This document shows, piece after piece, positions 1 through 8,776 of a DNA stretch of 64,000 nt. Below the pieces are notes generated by a model. That model made no database searches. It saw only the letters and a program-made list of their open reading frames with translations, and was not told where the DNA came from. Origin of the DNA: Sorangium cellulosum (lineage in GTDB: Bacteria; Myxococcota_A; Polyangia; Polyangiales; Polyangiaceae); assembly GCF_004135735.1 (NCBI RefSeq), contig NZ_CP012670.1:5720501-5784500 (forward strand), given 5' to 3'. The first letter of the stretch is position 1; each line of letters begins with the position of its first letter. Position numbers and translations under genes: made by a program.

Positions 1-56
1 CATCCCCCCTCCACTCCCATGATGGCCGAAGTCTTCGTGGCGGCGGCGAGCGCGTC

Positions 57-1280
57 ATGCGCCTTGGAGACATCGAAATCTTCGCGAGAGGGGACACGGA
101 CATGTGGAGCAAGGTACTGTGCGCGCGAGACCCGGGTGACGGACCGCACACCGACCCGACCTCGGGCCCCCTGGCCCGCGACCGCAGCGGCCCGGGGAGG
201 TCCGAAGGGAGCACAGGACGCACGATCTCCCGGCGCCGTGGGGCGACCGATCCTGGGAGGGCGTCGCTCGGCCCAGCAGCCCTTCGTCCCACACTCTGCG
301 CGCTCCTTTGGCTGGCGCCGCTCGGACTCGGGGCATGCTCGCTCAAGGACCTGTCCCATCTTCAGGAAGGAGCAGGGGGCGCCGGAGGCGGCTCGGCCGC
401 GGGCTCGACGACGCAGAGCTCCAGCGGGAGCGGCGGAGGATCCGGGAGCGCCGGGGGCGGTGGTCACCACGGCGGCGGAGGCGAGGACGCAGGCGTGGGG
501 GGCGCCGCGGGCAGCAGCGGCGTAGGCGGCGGCAACGGGGGCGGCGGCAACGGGGGCGGCGGCAACGGGGGCGGCGGCAGCGGGGGCGGCGGCAGCGGGG
601 GCGGCGGCGGCGATGGCGGCGGCGGCAGCGCCCCGATCGATCTCGAGCGGGGGCTCTTCCTGCATTACACGTTCGATGAGACCGAAGGGGACGTCGTGGC
701 GGACGCCACCGGCAACGCCGAGCACGACGCGACGGTCCTGGGGGAGGCGACCTGGGTGCCGGGTCGCATCGGAAACGCCATCTCCCTCTCCGGAGAGCAG
801 CAATACGTGGAGCTCCCGGCTGGCATCGTGCGGACGCTCAACGAGATCACGGTCTCCTTCTGGATCTACCTCCGCCAGCAGCAGGTGTGGCAGCGGGCGT
901 TCGATTTCGGGAGCGGGACATCGACGTGGATCTACGTGTGTCCGTGGGCGTTCTCGACAGGCCTCCGTTTCTCGCTGAACTCCCCCGCGGGCGTCAACGA
1001 GTATTCCACGACCTCGACCTTGCCAGTCGGCGAGTGGAAGCACGTCGCGGTGACCCTGGGCTTCGATCCGCCGAATTCCTCGATTTACATCGATGGGGTC
1101 GAGAAGGCGACCAGCAATAGCATGACGACCCGACCTGCCGACCTGGGGAACACGACGCGGAACTTCATCGGCCGTTCTCAGTTCGACGAGGACCCCTACC
1201 TCGACGGGATGATGGACGACTTCAGGATTTACGATCGAGCGCTCTCGGCGGCCGAGGTGGCGGCCCTGGCGTCCCAGTGA
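57..1280 (+). CDS. LamG-domain surface lipoprotein
   Basis: A probable outer-surface lipoprotein. A hydrophobic stretch ends in a lipobox (LGLGAC, Cys about residue 94 from this start), followed by a Gly/Ser tract (about residues 100-190) and a concanavalin A-like/LamG domain (about 197-405). That domain has the usual LHYTFDE opening, a DATGN segment and a DGMMDDFRIYDRALS ending. LamG domains usually bind carbohydrate or matrix. The N-terminal region before the lipobox is too long for a normal signal peptide. No ATG or GTG lies closer in frame, so the true start is uncertain (102 is another ATG). It is a paralogue of the lipoprotein at 2623. The fold call is firm; ligand and start are not known. 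Confidence 0.75.
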   Translation: MRLGDIEIFARGDTDMWSKVLCARDPGDGPHTDPTSGPLARDRSGPGRSEGSTGRTISRRRGATDPGRASLGPAALRPTLCALLWLAPLGLGACSLKDLSHLQEGAGGAGGGSAAGSTTQSSSGSGGGSGSAGGGGHHGGGGEDAGVGGAAGSSGVGGGNGGGGNGGGGNGGGGSGGGGSGGGGGDGGGGSAPIDLERGLFLHYTFDETEGDVVADATGNAEHDATVLGEATWVPGRIGNAISLSGEQQYVELPAGIVRTLNEITVSFWIYLRQQQVWQRAFDFGSGTSTWIYVCPWAFSTGLRFSLNSPAGVNEYSTTSTLPVGEWKHVAVTLGFDPPNSSIYIDGVEKATSNSMTTRPADLGNTTRNFIGRSQFDEDPYLDGMMDDFRIYDRALSAAEVAALASQ

Positions 1281-1381
1281 CCGGGGAGCAGACCGCCGCC
1301 CCCCGGTCCGCGGGCAGCGCGAGCGGTCGCTCGATCAGGCTCTCGGGCGCGGAGCCTGCGCGACACGAAGGAGGACGTCGT

Positions 1382-2437
1382 ATGGTTCTGGAGATTGAGA
1401 TGCGGCGAGACGGATGGCCTTTCCGGACGGGGCGCGGCGGGTGCGCGGCGCTCGCGCTCATGATGAGCGCGCTCTGGCCGAGCGCGGCCCTCGCGGACGA
1501 GCCCGCGACCCCGGCGCCCTCGGCCTCGGCGCCCGCGACCTCCGCGGCCGCGGCCTCGGCGCCCGCGACCTCGGCGCCCGCGACCTCCGCGGCCGCGGCC
1601 TCGGCGCCCTCGGCCCCGGCGCCCGCGACCTCCGCGGCCGCGACCTCCGCGGCCGCGAATGGCGGATCGGATCCGGGCGTGTCACAGTGCATCGCGGCGC
1701 ACGCCGAGGTGCAGAGGCTGAGGAAGGCTCATCGCCTCATCGCGGCGCGGCGCACGGTGACGGACTGTACGCGACCGCAGTGCCCGGTCCCGGTCCTCCG
1801 CGAGTGTGCTGCGTGGATTGACGAGCTGGAGAAGGTGACGCCCTCGGTCATCTTCAACGTGACGAGCGAGTCCGGGCAGATCACCGGCTCGAAGATCGTC
1901 GTCGACGGCCAGGAGGTCGATCTGCCGTCGAGCGGCGTCCCGCTCAGCCTCGACCCGGGGAGGCACACCTACCGCGTGGAGCAGGAGGGTTACCGGCCGG
2001 TGACCAGGGAGTTCGTGGTCTTCGAGGGGCAGCGCTTCGTGCAGCTCGACATCGCGCTCGTGCCCCTCGTGGCTCCCGTGGCCCCCCAGGCCAAGGCCCG
2101 AGCCACGGAGAGCTACCGTCCGGTGCCGGCGCTGACCTACGTGCTGGCGGGCGTGGGCGTCGCGGGCGCGGCGGGCTTCGCGGTGCTGGGGATGATGGGG
2201 AGCTCCGAGCTGGACAACCTCGAACGAACCTGCATGCCGCGCTGCAAGGACAGCGATGTCGCCCAGGTCGAGTGGCGGTACATGGCGGCCGACATCGCAC
2301 TCGGCGTCGGCGCAGCAGGGCTCGCGGGGGCCGCGCTCACCTATCTTCTACGCCCCACGGAGGAACGACCGGTGGTCGTGTCGGTGATGCCGAGCTCCGC
2401 CGGCGTCTTCGGCAGCGTAATGTTCCGCGGCATGTGA
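1382..2437 (+). CDS. PEGA-like membrane protein with Ala/Pro/Ser-rich linker
   Basis: Exported protein of 351 aa. The ATG at 1382 is chosen because GGAGG lies 8 bases upstream; the frame stays open back to a GTG at 1277 that overlaps the previous stop. Signal peptide about residues 15-38 (ending ALADEP), then a low-complexity Ala-Pro-Ser linker built of repeated SAPAT units to about 95. A Cys-containing helical part follows (QRLRKAHRLIAARRTV). Next is a PEGA-like beta unit (about 160-220: GSKIVVDGQEVDLPSSG then LSLDPGRHTYRVEQEGY), and two C-terminal membrane segments. This layout is common in myxobacteria, where the domain is thought to sit in the periplasm. It lies between two LamG lipoproteins. 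Function unknown. Confidence 0.7.
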   Translation: MVLEIEMRRDGWPFRTGRGGCAALALMMSALWPSAALADEPATPAPSASAPATSAAAASAPATSAPATSAAAASAPSAPAPATSAAATSAAANGGSDPGVSQCIAAHAEVQRLRKAHRLIAARRTVTDCTRPQCPVPVLRECAAWIDELEKVTPSVIFNVTSESGQITGSKIVVDGQEVDLPSSGVPLSLDPGRHTYRVEQEGYRPVTREFVVFEGQRFVQLDIALVPLVAPVAPQAKARATESYRPVPALTYVLAGVGVAGAAGFAVLGMMGSSELDNLERTCMPRCKDSDVAQVEWRYMAADIALGVGAAGLAGAALTYLLRPTEERPVVVSVMPSSAGVFGSVMFRGM

Positions 2438-2622
2438 GGCGAAGGCGCCGAGCGGCCGCATGTCCCTCAACCCGCAACTCGCCGAGATCATCGGCAGATC
2501 GAGCGGATCGGTGTTCTTGATGTGGGGACGGGTCAAGCCATGTCCCCGCGGATCCGCGGCCAGGTCGAGCGCGGGAGCATCATGGCCCGATCTCGACATG
2601 TCGTTGTCAACAGGAGGAACTC

Positions 2623-3846
2623 ATGAGGAAGCCGTCAATCTTGCCGGGTGGTTTCGGGGCTGCGCTGCTCGCCCTCTTGGTGCTCGCGCCGGTCTCGAGC
2701 GGATGTGGCTCGAGCGGCGATGACAGCTCGGGCGGCGGGGGCAGCGCGGCGACATCGAGCGGCGGCTCGCCCACGAGCGGCAGCGGCGCAGGCGGGGAAG
2801 GCGGCTCGGGCGCCGCGGGTGGCTCGAGCGGCGATGGCGGCTCGAGCGGCGATGGCGGCTCGAGCGGCGACGGCGGTTCGAGCGGCGATGGCGGCTCGAG
2901 CGGCGACGGCGGTTCGAGCGGCGATGGTGGTTCCAGCGGCGATGGCGGCTCGAGCGGCGACGGCGGTTCGAGCGGCGACGGCGGTTCGAGCGGCGATGGC
3001 GGTTCGAGCGGCGACGGCGGTTCGAGCGGCGATGGCGGCTCGAGCGGCGATGGCGGTTCGAGCGGCGATGGCGGTTCGGGCGCCGCCGGTGGATCGAGCG
3101 GTGATGGCGGCTCGAGCGGGGACGGCGGGGCAGGCGGGGACGGCGGATCGAGCGGGGACAGCGGCGCGGGCGGCGCGGGCGGCGCAGAACCCGCTCCGAT
3201 GCTCGTCGCGCGCTATACGTTCGAGGAGGGCGCCGACACCGTGGCCCACGACGTGTCGGGGAATGGGCATGACGCCGCGCTCAAGGGGAGCGCCGGATGG
3301 ACGACGATGGGGCGAGCCGGCGGCGCGCTCAGCCTGCAGGGCGCGGATCCCTACCTCGAGCTCCCCGGCGGGCTCGTCGACGGCCTCGACGACCTCACGA
3401 TCGCCACCTGGGTCAACCTGAGTAGCCTCGACGAGTGGTCTCGCATCTTCGACTTCGGCTTTACCAACGGATTCATGTATCTCACCCCGGCCGAGGGCAC
3501 CCCGGAGGCGGACACCACCGGGCCGCTGCGCTTCTCCGTGTACAATTTCGACATGAGCGAGACGACCGTGAGGACCGCGGAAGCGCTGCCCATCAATGTC
3601 TGGAAGCATGTGGCCGTCACGATCTCGAGCGGCACGTACACGGTGTGGATCGATGGCGCCGCCGTCGCTTCCACCACGCCCGAGCCGCCAAACGACGTGA
3701 CACCGGCCAAGATCGGGTCCTCGGTGAACAACTACATCGGGAAATCGCAGTTCGCGGATCCGCCGCTCATCGGGTCCGTCGACGATTTCCGGATCTACAA
3801 TTACGCCCTCCCGGCCGAGGAGATCGCGGCCCTCGCCGCGCCGTAG
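2623..3846 (+). CDS. LamG-domain lipoprotein with GGSSGD repeats
   Basis: Lipoprotein of 407 aa with a good ribosome site (AGGAGG just before ATG). Signal peptide ends in VSSGC (Cys28). Residues about 65-150 are fourteen consecutive GGSSGD hexapeptides encoded by near-identical 18-bp units, flanked by more Gly/Ser/Asp-rich sequence. The C-terminal half (about 195-404) is a LamG/concanavalin A-like domain: ARYTFEEG, DVSGNGHDA, WVNLSS, GSVDDFRIYNYALP. It is a paralogue of the protein at 57 and probably presents a binding domain on a long flexible stalk at the cell surface. Ligand unknown. Repeat number probably varies between strains. Confidence 0.8.
   Translation: MRKPSILPGGFGAALLALLVLAPVSSGCGSSGDDSSGGGGSAATSSGGSPTSGSGAGGEGGSGAAGGSSGDGGSSGDGGSSGDGGSSGDGGSSGDGGSSGDGGSSGDGGSSGDGGSSGDGGSSGDGGSSGDGGSSGDGGSSGDGGSSGDGGSGAAGGSSGDGGSSGDGGAGGDGGSSGDSGAGGAGGAEPAPMLVARYTFEEGADTVAHDVSGNGHDAALKGSAGWTTMGRAGGALSLQGADPYLELPGGLVDGLDDLTIATWVNLSSLDEWSRIFDFGFTNGFMYLTPAEGTPEADTTGPLRFSVYNFDMSETTVRTAEALPINVWKHVAVTISSGTYTVWIDGAAVASTTPEPPNDVTPAKIGSSVNNYIGKSQFADPPLIGSVDDFRIYNYALPAEEIAALAAP
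2818..3069 (+). repeat. 18-bp coding minisatellite, 14 copies
   Basis: Fourteen tandem 18-bp units encode GGSSGD inside the lipoprotein at 2623. Variation between units is almost confined to third-base changes (GGC/GGT, TCG/TCC, GAT/GAC). The array keeps reading frame whatever its copy number, so length can change without breaking the protein. Confidence 0.9.
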
Positions 3847-3961
3847 GCCTCCGCGCCGCGGCGGCCGGTCCCCGGCGCCGGGGGACCGGCCGCGGCACGC
3901 GCACGCCGCGGGCGGCCGCCCGGGACTGGCCGCGCGCCGGGGCGCTTGCGACACTGCCGGC

Positions 3962-4945
3962 ATGCTCGTCCCCCGGCGCTGCTTCCTGGCCCTCTGCGCT
4001 GCCGCGCTCGCGCCGCGCGGCTCCCTCGCGGCTCCCGCGGGCTCCGCCCCGGCGGCTCCCGCGGGCTCCGCCCCCGCAGAGCCCTCCCCCGCGGCCCCCG
4101 CAAAGCCCTCCCCGTCGCCTTCGCCGCCCCTGGCTCCGCCGCCCGCCTTCGAGGTGCGCGATCTCCACGTGCCCGGCGATCGCGCGCTCGGCCGGCGGTT
4201 CACGCTGCTCGTCCCGAAGCACCTCGCCCCGGGCGAGCGCGTCCCGCTGCTCGTGCTGCTCCACGGCCTCGGCGAGACCGGCGACGAGCGCATGGGCGCC
4301 TTCGCCTGGCTCGAGCGCTACGGCCTCGGCTCCGCCTACGAGCGGCTCCGCCGCCCGCCGCTCGCCCGCGCCTCGCGGCGCAAGGACTGGACCGACGCGC
4401 GGCTCGCCGAGGTGAACGCCGCGCTCGCGGCCCGGCCGTTCCGCGGCCTCGCCGTCGCCTGCCCGTTCACGCCGAACGTGCACAGGGCCCCGAACCCCTC
4501 GGCCGCGCTCGACGGCTACGCGCGCTGGCTCGCCGAGGTGGTCCTGCCCCGCGCCCGCGCCGAGGCGCCCGTCTTCGACGACGCGGCCCGCACCTCGCTC
4601 GACGGCTGCTCCCTCGGCGGCTACATCGGCGCCGAGGTCTTCCTCCGCAGGCCCGAGCTCTTCGGCGCCTGGGGCGGCGTGCAGGCCGCCCTCGGCGCGC
4701 ACCGCGCCCCGGCCTACGCCGAGCGGTTCGAGAAGGCCCTCGCCGCGGCCGGCCCGCGCGACCTGCACCTGCTCACCAGCCAACGCGACCCGTTCCGCCG
4801 CGCGAACGCCGCCCTCGCCGCGCAGCTCGCGAAGCGCTCCATCGCCCACACGCTCCGCGTGCTGCCCGGCCCGCACGACCAGCCCTGGCTGCGCGAGGCC
4901 GGCACCATCGAGATGCTCCTCTTCCACGACCGCCGGCCCCGCTGA
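3962..4945 (+). CDS. secreted alpha/beta hydrolase (esterase-like)
   Basis: Hydrolase of 327 aa with a signal peptide (RRCFLALCAAALAPRGSLA) and an Ala/Pro/Ser linker to about residue 60. The remainder is an alpha/beta-hydrolase: an oxyanion loop (LLVLLHGLGETGD, about 96-108), a nucleophile elbow GCSLGG with Ser217, and a late His in LPGPHDQPW. The layout is that of secreted esterases of the esterase D/feruloyl esterase superfamily. The acid residue is probably in the TSQRDPF segment, but that is inference. It follows the LamG lipoprotein by 115 bp on the same strand. Substrate unknown. Confidence 0.75.
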   Translation: MLVPRRCFLALCAAALAPRGSLAAPAGSAPAAPAGSAPAEPSPAAPAKPSPSPSPPLAPPPAFEVRDLHVPGDRALGRRFTLLVPKHLAPGERVPLLVLLHGLGETGDERMGAFAWLERYGLGSAYERLRRPPLARASRRKDWTDARLAEVNAALAARPFRGLAVACPFTPNVHRAPNPSAALDGYARWLAEVVLPRARAEAPVFDDAARTSLDGCSLGGYIGAEVFLRRPELFGAWGGVQAALGAHRAPAYAERFEKALAAAGPRDLHLLTSQRDPFRRANAALAAQLAKRSIAHTLRVLPGPHDQPWLREAGTIEMLLFHDRRPR

Positions 4946-5407
4946 CGGCGCGCCACCCGAGGCGCGCGGCCCGGATGGGCGTGGCCGAGAGCCGTCCGGG
5001 GCGCGCGGCTCAGGCATCGCTCGGGCCGATCGAGCTCCATGCGTGCGCGTGCGCCGCGCGCGAAAAGAGTTGACCCAAGGCACCGCAAAGCCGACACCTG
5101 ATCACCGAGGCGTCACACGGCGTTTGCGAGATTGTAAAATTCCCGCCTCGAAGCGGGTAGCGCGTCAGCATCGTTGGCGGGGACATGAACCTTCTGTCTC
5201 TCATCGGTTCGATCTCGACGGCTGACGGCGACGACGCGCCGGGCGCCCTGGCGGATCTCCGGGGCGGGATGGATCGATCGGCAATCCCACGCGCCTCGAC
5301 GGCGCCTTCCGGGTGCGCTCGCTGGCTGCCATGCCCCGGCGGCGACACCCCGGAGGCGCCCGGCAGCTCGGACCAACTGACTTGACAGGAACAAGGAAAC
5401 GGAAACC
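4946..5407. other. intergenic region with candidate promoter
   Basis: No convincing gene. Codon-position GC drops and the only short frames are shadows. It contains a possible sigma-70 type promoter and a short hairpin (5142-5156, CCCGC/GCGGG around CTCGAA) well upstream of the DUF1554-like lipoprotein. Confidence 0.5.
5112..5140 (+). promoter_or_regulatory. candidate sigma-70 promoter
   Basis: GTCACA (5112-5117) and TAAAAT (5135-5140) are separated by 17 bases in one of the few AT-rich spots of this region. A small hairpin follows directly. It would give a 5' leader of about 260 bases for the gene at 5408. Visual match only. Confidence 0.35.
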
Positions 5408-6511
5408 ATGACACGCCTTTCTTGCCCCTCGTTGCTCCCTCTCACCGCGGCGCTGCTCTTGCACGTGATCGGTTGCTCCGGAGCGGATGCCTCGTCGGAT
5501 TCCCCGGATGACGGAGCGACCGACACGTCATCGAGCTCCGGCGGCGGCAGCACCGCCGCCGGCGGCGGCACCACCGCGACCGGCGGCGGCACCACCACCA
5601 CCACCGGCGGCGGCACCACCGCGGCCGGCGGCGGCACCACCGCGACCGGCGGCGGCACCACCGCGACCGGCGGCGGCACCACCGCGACCGGCGGCGGCAC
5701 CACCACCACCGGCGGCGGCACCACCACCACCACCACCGGCGGCGGCGACACCACCACCACCACGACGGGCGGCGGGACGACCGAGCGATTCAGCTTCTTC
5801 GTGACCAGCCTCGCCGTCATGCGGGAGCTGTCGGGCTCCCAGGACGGCTTCGGAGGCGATCTCCGCTTCGGAGAGACGGGCCCGGGCGCCGGGCTCCGCG
5901 GCGCGGACAAGATCTGCGCGACGATCGCCGAGAAGAGCATGCCGGGCGCAGGGAGCAAGACGTGGCGCGCCTTCCTGAGCGCCGTGGCAGGAGAGGACGG
6001 CAATCAGGTCGACGCGATCGACCGGATCGGTGAGGGGCCCTGGTACGATCGGCTCGGTCGGCTGGTCGCCAACGACAGGGAGGAGCTGCTCAACGAGCGT
6101 ATCGCCGGGGCCGACGAGGCGATCATCAACGACCTGCCGAACGAGGACGGCGTCCCCAACCACCAGCCCGACCCGAACCAACCCGAGGTGGACAACCACG
6201 ACACCCTGACGGGGAGCAACGAGCAAGGGCGGCTCTATGGCCCGACGGCGACGTGCGACGACTGGACGAGCGCGGTGGGCAACACGAGATCGAAGCCGCG
6301 CGTCGGACACTCGTGGCCCAGGAACCTCGGTGGGACCGGCTTCCCGGGCGGTGGGGGCTTCAACATGAACCACTGGATATCGGCCCACGACGCGCCCGGG
6401 TGCGCGCCGGGCGTCCACCTCGCGGATACAGGCGGGCCGCAGCCCGGCGCGAACGCCGTCGGCTCCGGCGGCGGCTACGGCGGGATCTACTGCTTCGCGT
6501 TGACGCCCTGA
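5408..6511 (+). CDS. DUF1554-like lipoprotein with Thr/Gly linker
   Basis: Lipoprotein of 367 aa (lipobox VIGC, Cys23; AGGAAACGGAAACC before the ATG). Residues about 35-125 are a Gly-Gly-Gly-Thr-Thr type tract. The C-terminal 240 residues match the DUF1554/endostatin-like layout: FFVTSLAV, then GLRGADKICATIAE, WRAFLSA, then late CDDWTSA, GHSWPR, a second Cys pair, and GGIYCFAL at the end. This fold is C-type-lectin-like in known relatives and often found on bacterial surface proteins. Probable surface binding protein; ligand unknown. Confidence 0.75.
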   Translation: MTRLSCPSLLPLTAALLLHVIGCSGADASSDSPDDGATDTSSSSGGGSTAAGGGTTATGGGTTTTTGGGTTAAGGGTTATGGGTTATGGGTTATGGGTTTTGGGTTTTTTGGGDTTTTTTGGGTTERFSFFVTSLAVMRELSGSQDGFGGDLRFGETGPGAGLRGADKICATIAEKSMPGAGSKTWRAFLSAVAGEDGNQVDAIDRIGEGPWYDRLGRLVANDREELLNERIAGADEAIINDLPNEDGVPNHQPDPNQPEVDNHDTLTGSNEQGRLYGPTATCDDWTSAVGNTRSKPRVGHSWPRNLGGTGFPGGGGFNMNHWISAHDAPGCAPGVHLADTGGPQPGANAVGSGGGYGGIYCFALTP

Positions 6512-6605
6512 CGCAGGCAGACCGGCGCGCGCCGCTCCCCCGCCAGCGCAGGGGAGGCCGCCTCTGCGGCGCGGACGGGGGCGCGCGTCGGCGAAGTCCC
6601 TGTCG

Positions 6606-7490
6606 ATGAGATCCTGGAGCCGGCGATCGTCGCCGCGCAGCTCGACCCGGGCGCCGGGCTCCCCCACCCCGAACGAAAACCTCGCCAGCTCGGGCGAAAA
6701 CGGCGCCCTCCAGCGCAACCACCTCCGGCGCTACAACGCGGGCATGGTGAACGAAATGACAGAGCGCCTGCTGGCCGACGCGGGCCTCGGCCCCGGCATG
6801 CGCGTGCTCGACGTGGGCTGCGGTCCTGGTGCCGTCTCCTTCATGGTCGCCCGGCTCGTGGGACGGCAGGGGCAGGTGCTGGGCCTCGACCGCGATGCGC
6901 GTGCGCTCGAGTCCGCCCGCGCGCGAGCGCGCGAGCTCGGCCTCTCCAGCGTCACGTTCGCCGAGGGCGACCTGGGCGCGCTCGCCCCCGAGCACGGCCT
7001 CTTCGACGCGATCGTCGGGAGGCGCGTCCTGATGTACCAGGCCGACCCGGTGGGCGCGGTGCGAGGTCTCTCCCGCGCGCTGCGCCCGGGCGGGGTGATC
7101 GTCTTTCAGGAACACGACGCCACGATGGTGCCGGCGTCCGTCACCCCCCTGCCGCTCCACGAGCGCGCGCATCACTGGATGTGGCGCACGGTGGAGCGAG
7201 AGGGCGCCGACCTCCACATGGGCTTCCACCTCGCGTCCGTGCTATCGGAGGCAGGGCTCGCGCTGGAGCAGGTGCGCGCCGAGGCGGTCGTGCAGACGCC
7301 GGCGACGCGCTACCCCACCGCCGCCATCCTCCGCGCGATGATGCCGCGGATCGTGCAGCAGGGCGTCGCCACCGAGCCGGAGATCGACGTCGACACCCTC
7401 GAGGAGCGCCTCACGAAGGAGCGCGAGGAGGCGAACGCGACGTTCGTCAGCGACGTCGTGTTCGGCGCGTGGGCCCGGAGGCCCGCCTGA
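6606..7490 (+). CDS. class I SAM-dependent methyltransferase
   Basis: Rossmann-fold methyltransferase of up to 294 aa. Motif I VLDVGCGPG (about residues 68-76), motif II acidic residue in VLGLDRD, the AEGDLGAL segment and a post-motif ALRPGGVIVFQEHD are all present, as in UbiE/COQ5-like enzymes. The first ATG is at 6606 and another is at 6744. The sequence from about NENLASSGENGALQR looks coding, so the start probably lies between them or at 6606. The substrate cannot be read from the sequence. It stands alone between a lipoprotein and the toxin-antitoxin remnant. Confidence 0.75.
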   Translation: MRSWSRRSSPRSSTRAPGSPTPNENLASSGENGALQRNHLRRYNAGMVNEMTERLLADAGLGPGMRVLDVGCGPGAVSFMVARLVGRQGQVLGLDRDARALESARARARELGLSSVTFAEGDLGALAPEHGLFDAIVGRRVLMYQADPVGAVRGLSRALRPGGVIVFQEHDATMVPASVTPLPLHERAHHWMWRTVEREGADLHMGFHLASVLSEAGLALEQVRAEAVVQTPATRYPTAAILRAMMPRIVQQGVATEPEIDVDTLEERLTKEREEANATFVSDVVFGAWARRPA

Positions 7491-7691
7491 GCCAGGGCTC
7501 CGCAGGCGACCCTTCGCCGGCGGCGCGCGCCGCTGCGCGGGACCGCCCCGCGCCCGCCGAGGCCGTCGCGAGCCGCGCCGGGCGCGCCCCCGCAGACGCC
7601 GCGCCCGCGCGGACTCCGGACGGGCTCGACGGAAGCGCCTTCACGGCGCTGGCCCGGACGTCCCTTGCCGGGCGCCCGGAGGCACGCGTCC

Positions 7692-8092
7692 TCACGTCTC
7701 CGGCACGAGCTCCACGTCTGCGCCACGTGCGAAGCGCGCATCGAACGTCAACACCGGGAGGGCGCACGCTGCGCGGGACGACTCACGGATCACGTAGTCG
7801 GAGAAGTCGGCCGGTCCCGCCTCGAAGTCGGCAATCGCTCGACGGACGATCGCTTCATGCTCGATCGTCACCCCTTCCGTCTCAACGAGCCTGCGAAGCG
7901 CTGCCGCGATGGTCGCGCGATCTTGCTTGCACGCGACGCGGAGGACCCAGGCGACCTCGATGAGGACGGTCGCCGAGAAGAACACACCCCCTCCGCGACC
8001 GCCTGCTGAAATGCGCGCCCGGCCCGCTCACACTGTGCCGGATCGTCCTCGACGAGGAGGCGAACGGCGACGTTCGTATCAAAGGACTTCAT
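7692..8092 (-). pseudogene. vapC: VapC-type PIN-domain toxin, frameshifted
   Basis: The N-terminal part (from 8092: MKSFDTNVAVRLLVEDDPAQ) is read in one frame, and the rest (FFSATVLIEVAWVLR to ADVELVPET, stop at 7692) in another. The two parts join into a normal PIN-domain protein of about 133 aa if one base is added at a run of five C (7987-7991, five G in the gene). The first Asp of the active site (FDTNV), the Glu in VLIEV and the late Asp in LTFDARFA are present. PIN toxins are RNases held in check by their antitoxin. The start overlaps the antitoxin gene by 14 bases, as in a normal vapBC operon. It is either an inactivated toxin or a homopolymer sequencing error. Confidence 0.75.
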
Positions 8093-8336
8093 GGCGGCCG
8101 AGCGCTCCTTCCGCGATGGCCCGCTCCATGTCCTCCTGGGAAAGGGGGCCCATCCCCGGCGGCAGCTTGATGCGCGAGGCCAGGAGCTCGCCGACGGTCA
8201 GCCCATGCTTCGGCGCCGGCGCGGGCGCCACATCGAGCGCGATGAGCTCCACGTGCTTCCCGAGCAGCGGGCGCAGGGCCGGGATCGCGCGGGCGACGGC
8301 TTCGTCAATCGTGGTTGCGACCTTGATGGCGTTCAT
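8079..8336 (-). CDS. type II antitoxin of the VapC pair
   Basis: Protein of 85 aa directly upstream of and overlapping the PIN-domain toxin. The N-terminus (KVATTIDEAVARAIPAL, then KHVELIALDV) and the helical C-terminus (SQEDMERAIAEGAL) fit a small antitoxin that binds DNA with one end and blocks the toxin with the other. I cannot assign it to a named antitoxin fold such as AbrB or Phd. The call rests mainly on operon position. Confidence 0.6.
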   Translation of the reverse strand: MNAIKVATTIDEAVARAIPALRPLLGKHVELIALDVAPAPAPKHGLTVGELLASRIKLPPGMGPLSQEDMERAIAEGALGRHEVL

Positions 8337-8776
8337 GGCTGTCGCTCAATCATGCTCCTTTCCCCCGCGTTCGCCCAGCCTCCGCGTTCCCCCCACGACC
8401 CACGCGCGCCCGCTCGGTGGCGCACGGCGTGAGGACGCCGCAGACGTTCGTCGGGGGCTGCCGCATGCCGCCGAGGTGCGCGACCTGAAGTCTCCCACGA
8501 CCGCCGGCCCCGCCAGCAGCGCGCGCCGTTGCGCGCGGCCGCCCGGCGTCCGCCGAGGCCCTCGCGCGCCGCGCCCGGCGCGCCCGCGCGGACTCCGGAC
8601 GGGCTCGTCGGAAGGGTCGTCGCGGCGCACGCCCGACCCCTGGCCCGGGCGCCGGAGCCACGCCTCCTCACGCCTCCGGCACCAGCGCCACGTCCGCCGG
8701 CGGCGCAGCGCTTCCTCCGCAAGCAGAACGGAAGTCGGCCGCCCGCCGCATCCCGCGTGTCCCGCCGATCATCGCG
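8337..8776. other. intergenic region with vapC tail remnant
   Basis: No intact gene. About 8495-8700 resembles the DNA at about 7553-7722, including the last dozen codons of a VapC-type gene on the minus strand (ending DVALVPEA, stop at 8668). It reads as the leftover end of a second toxin gene plus the flank common to both copies. Confidence 0.6.
8495..8700. repeat. direct repeat of the vapC 3' flank (copy 2)
   Basis: Recognisable copy of 7553-7722: shared blocks include CCGCGCGGACTCCGGACGGG and the toxin's last codons. The intact antitoxin and frameshifted toxin lie between the two copies. Confidence 0.6.
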
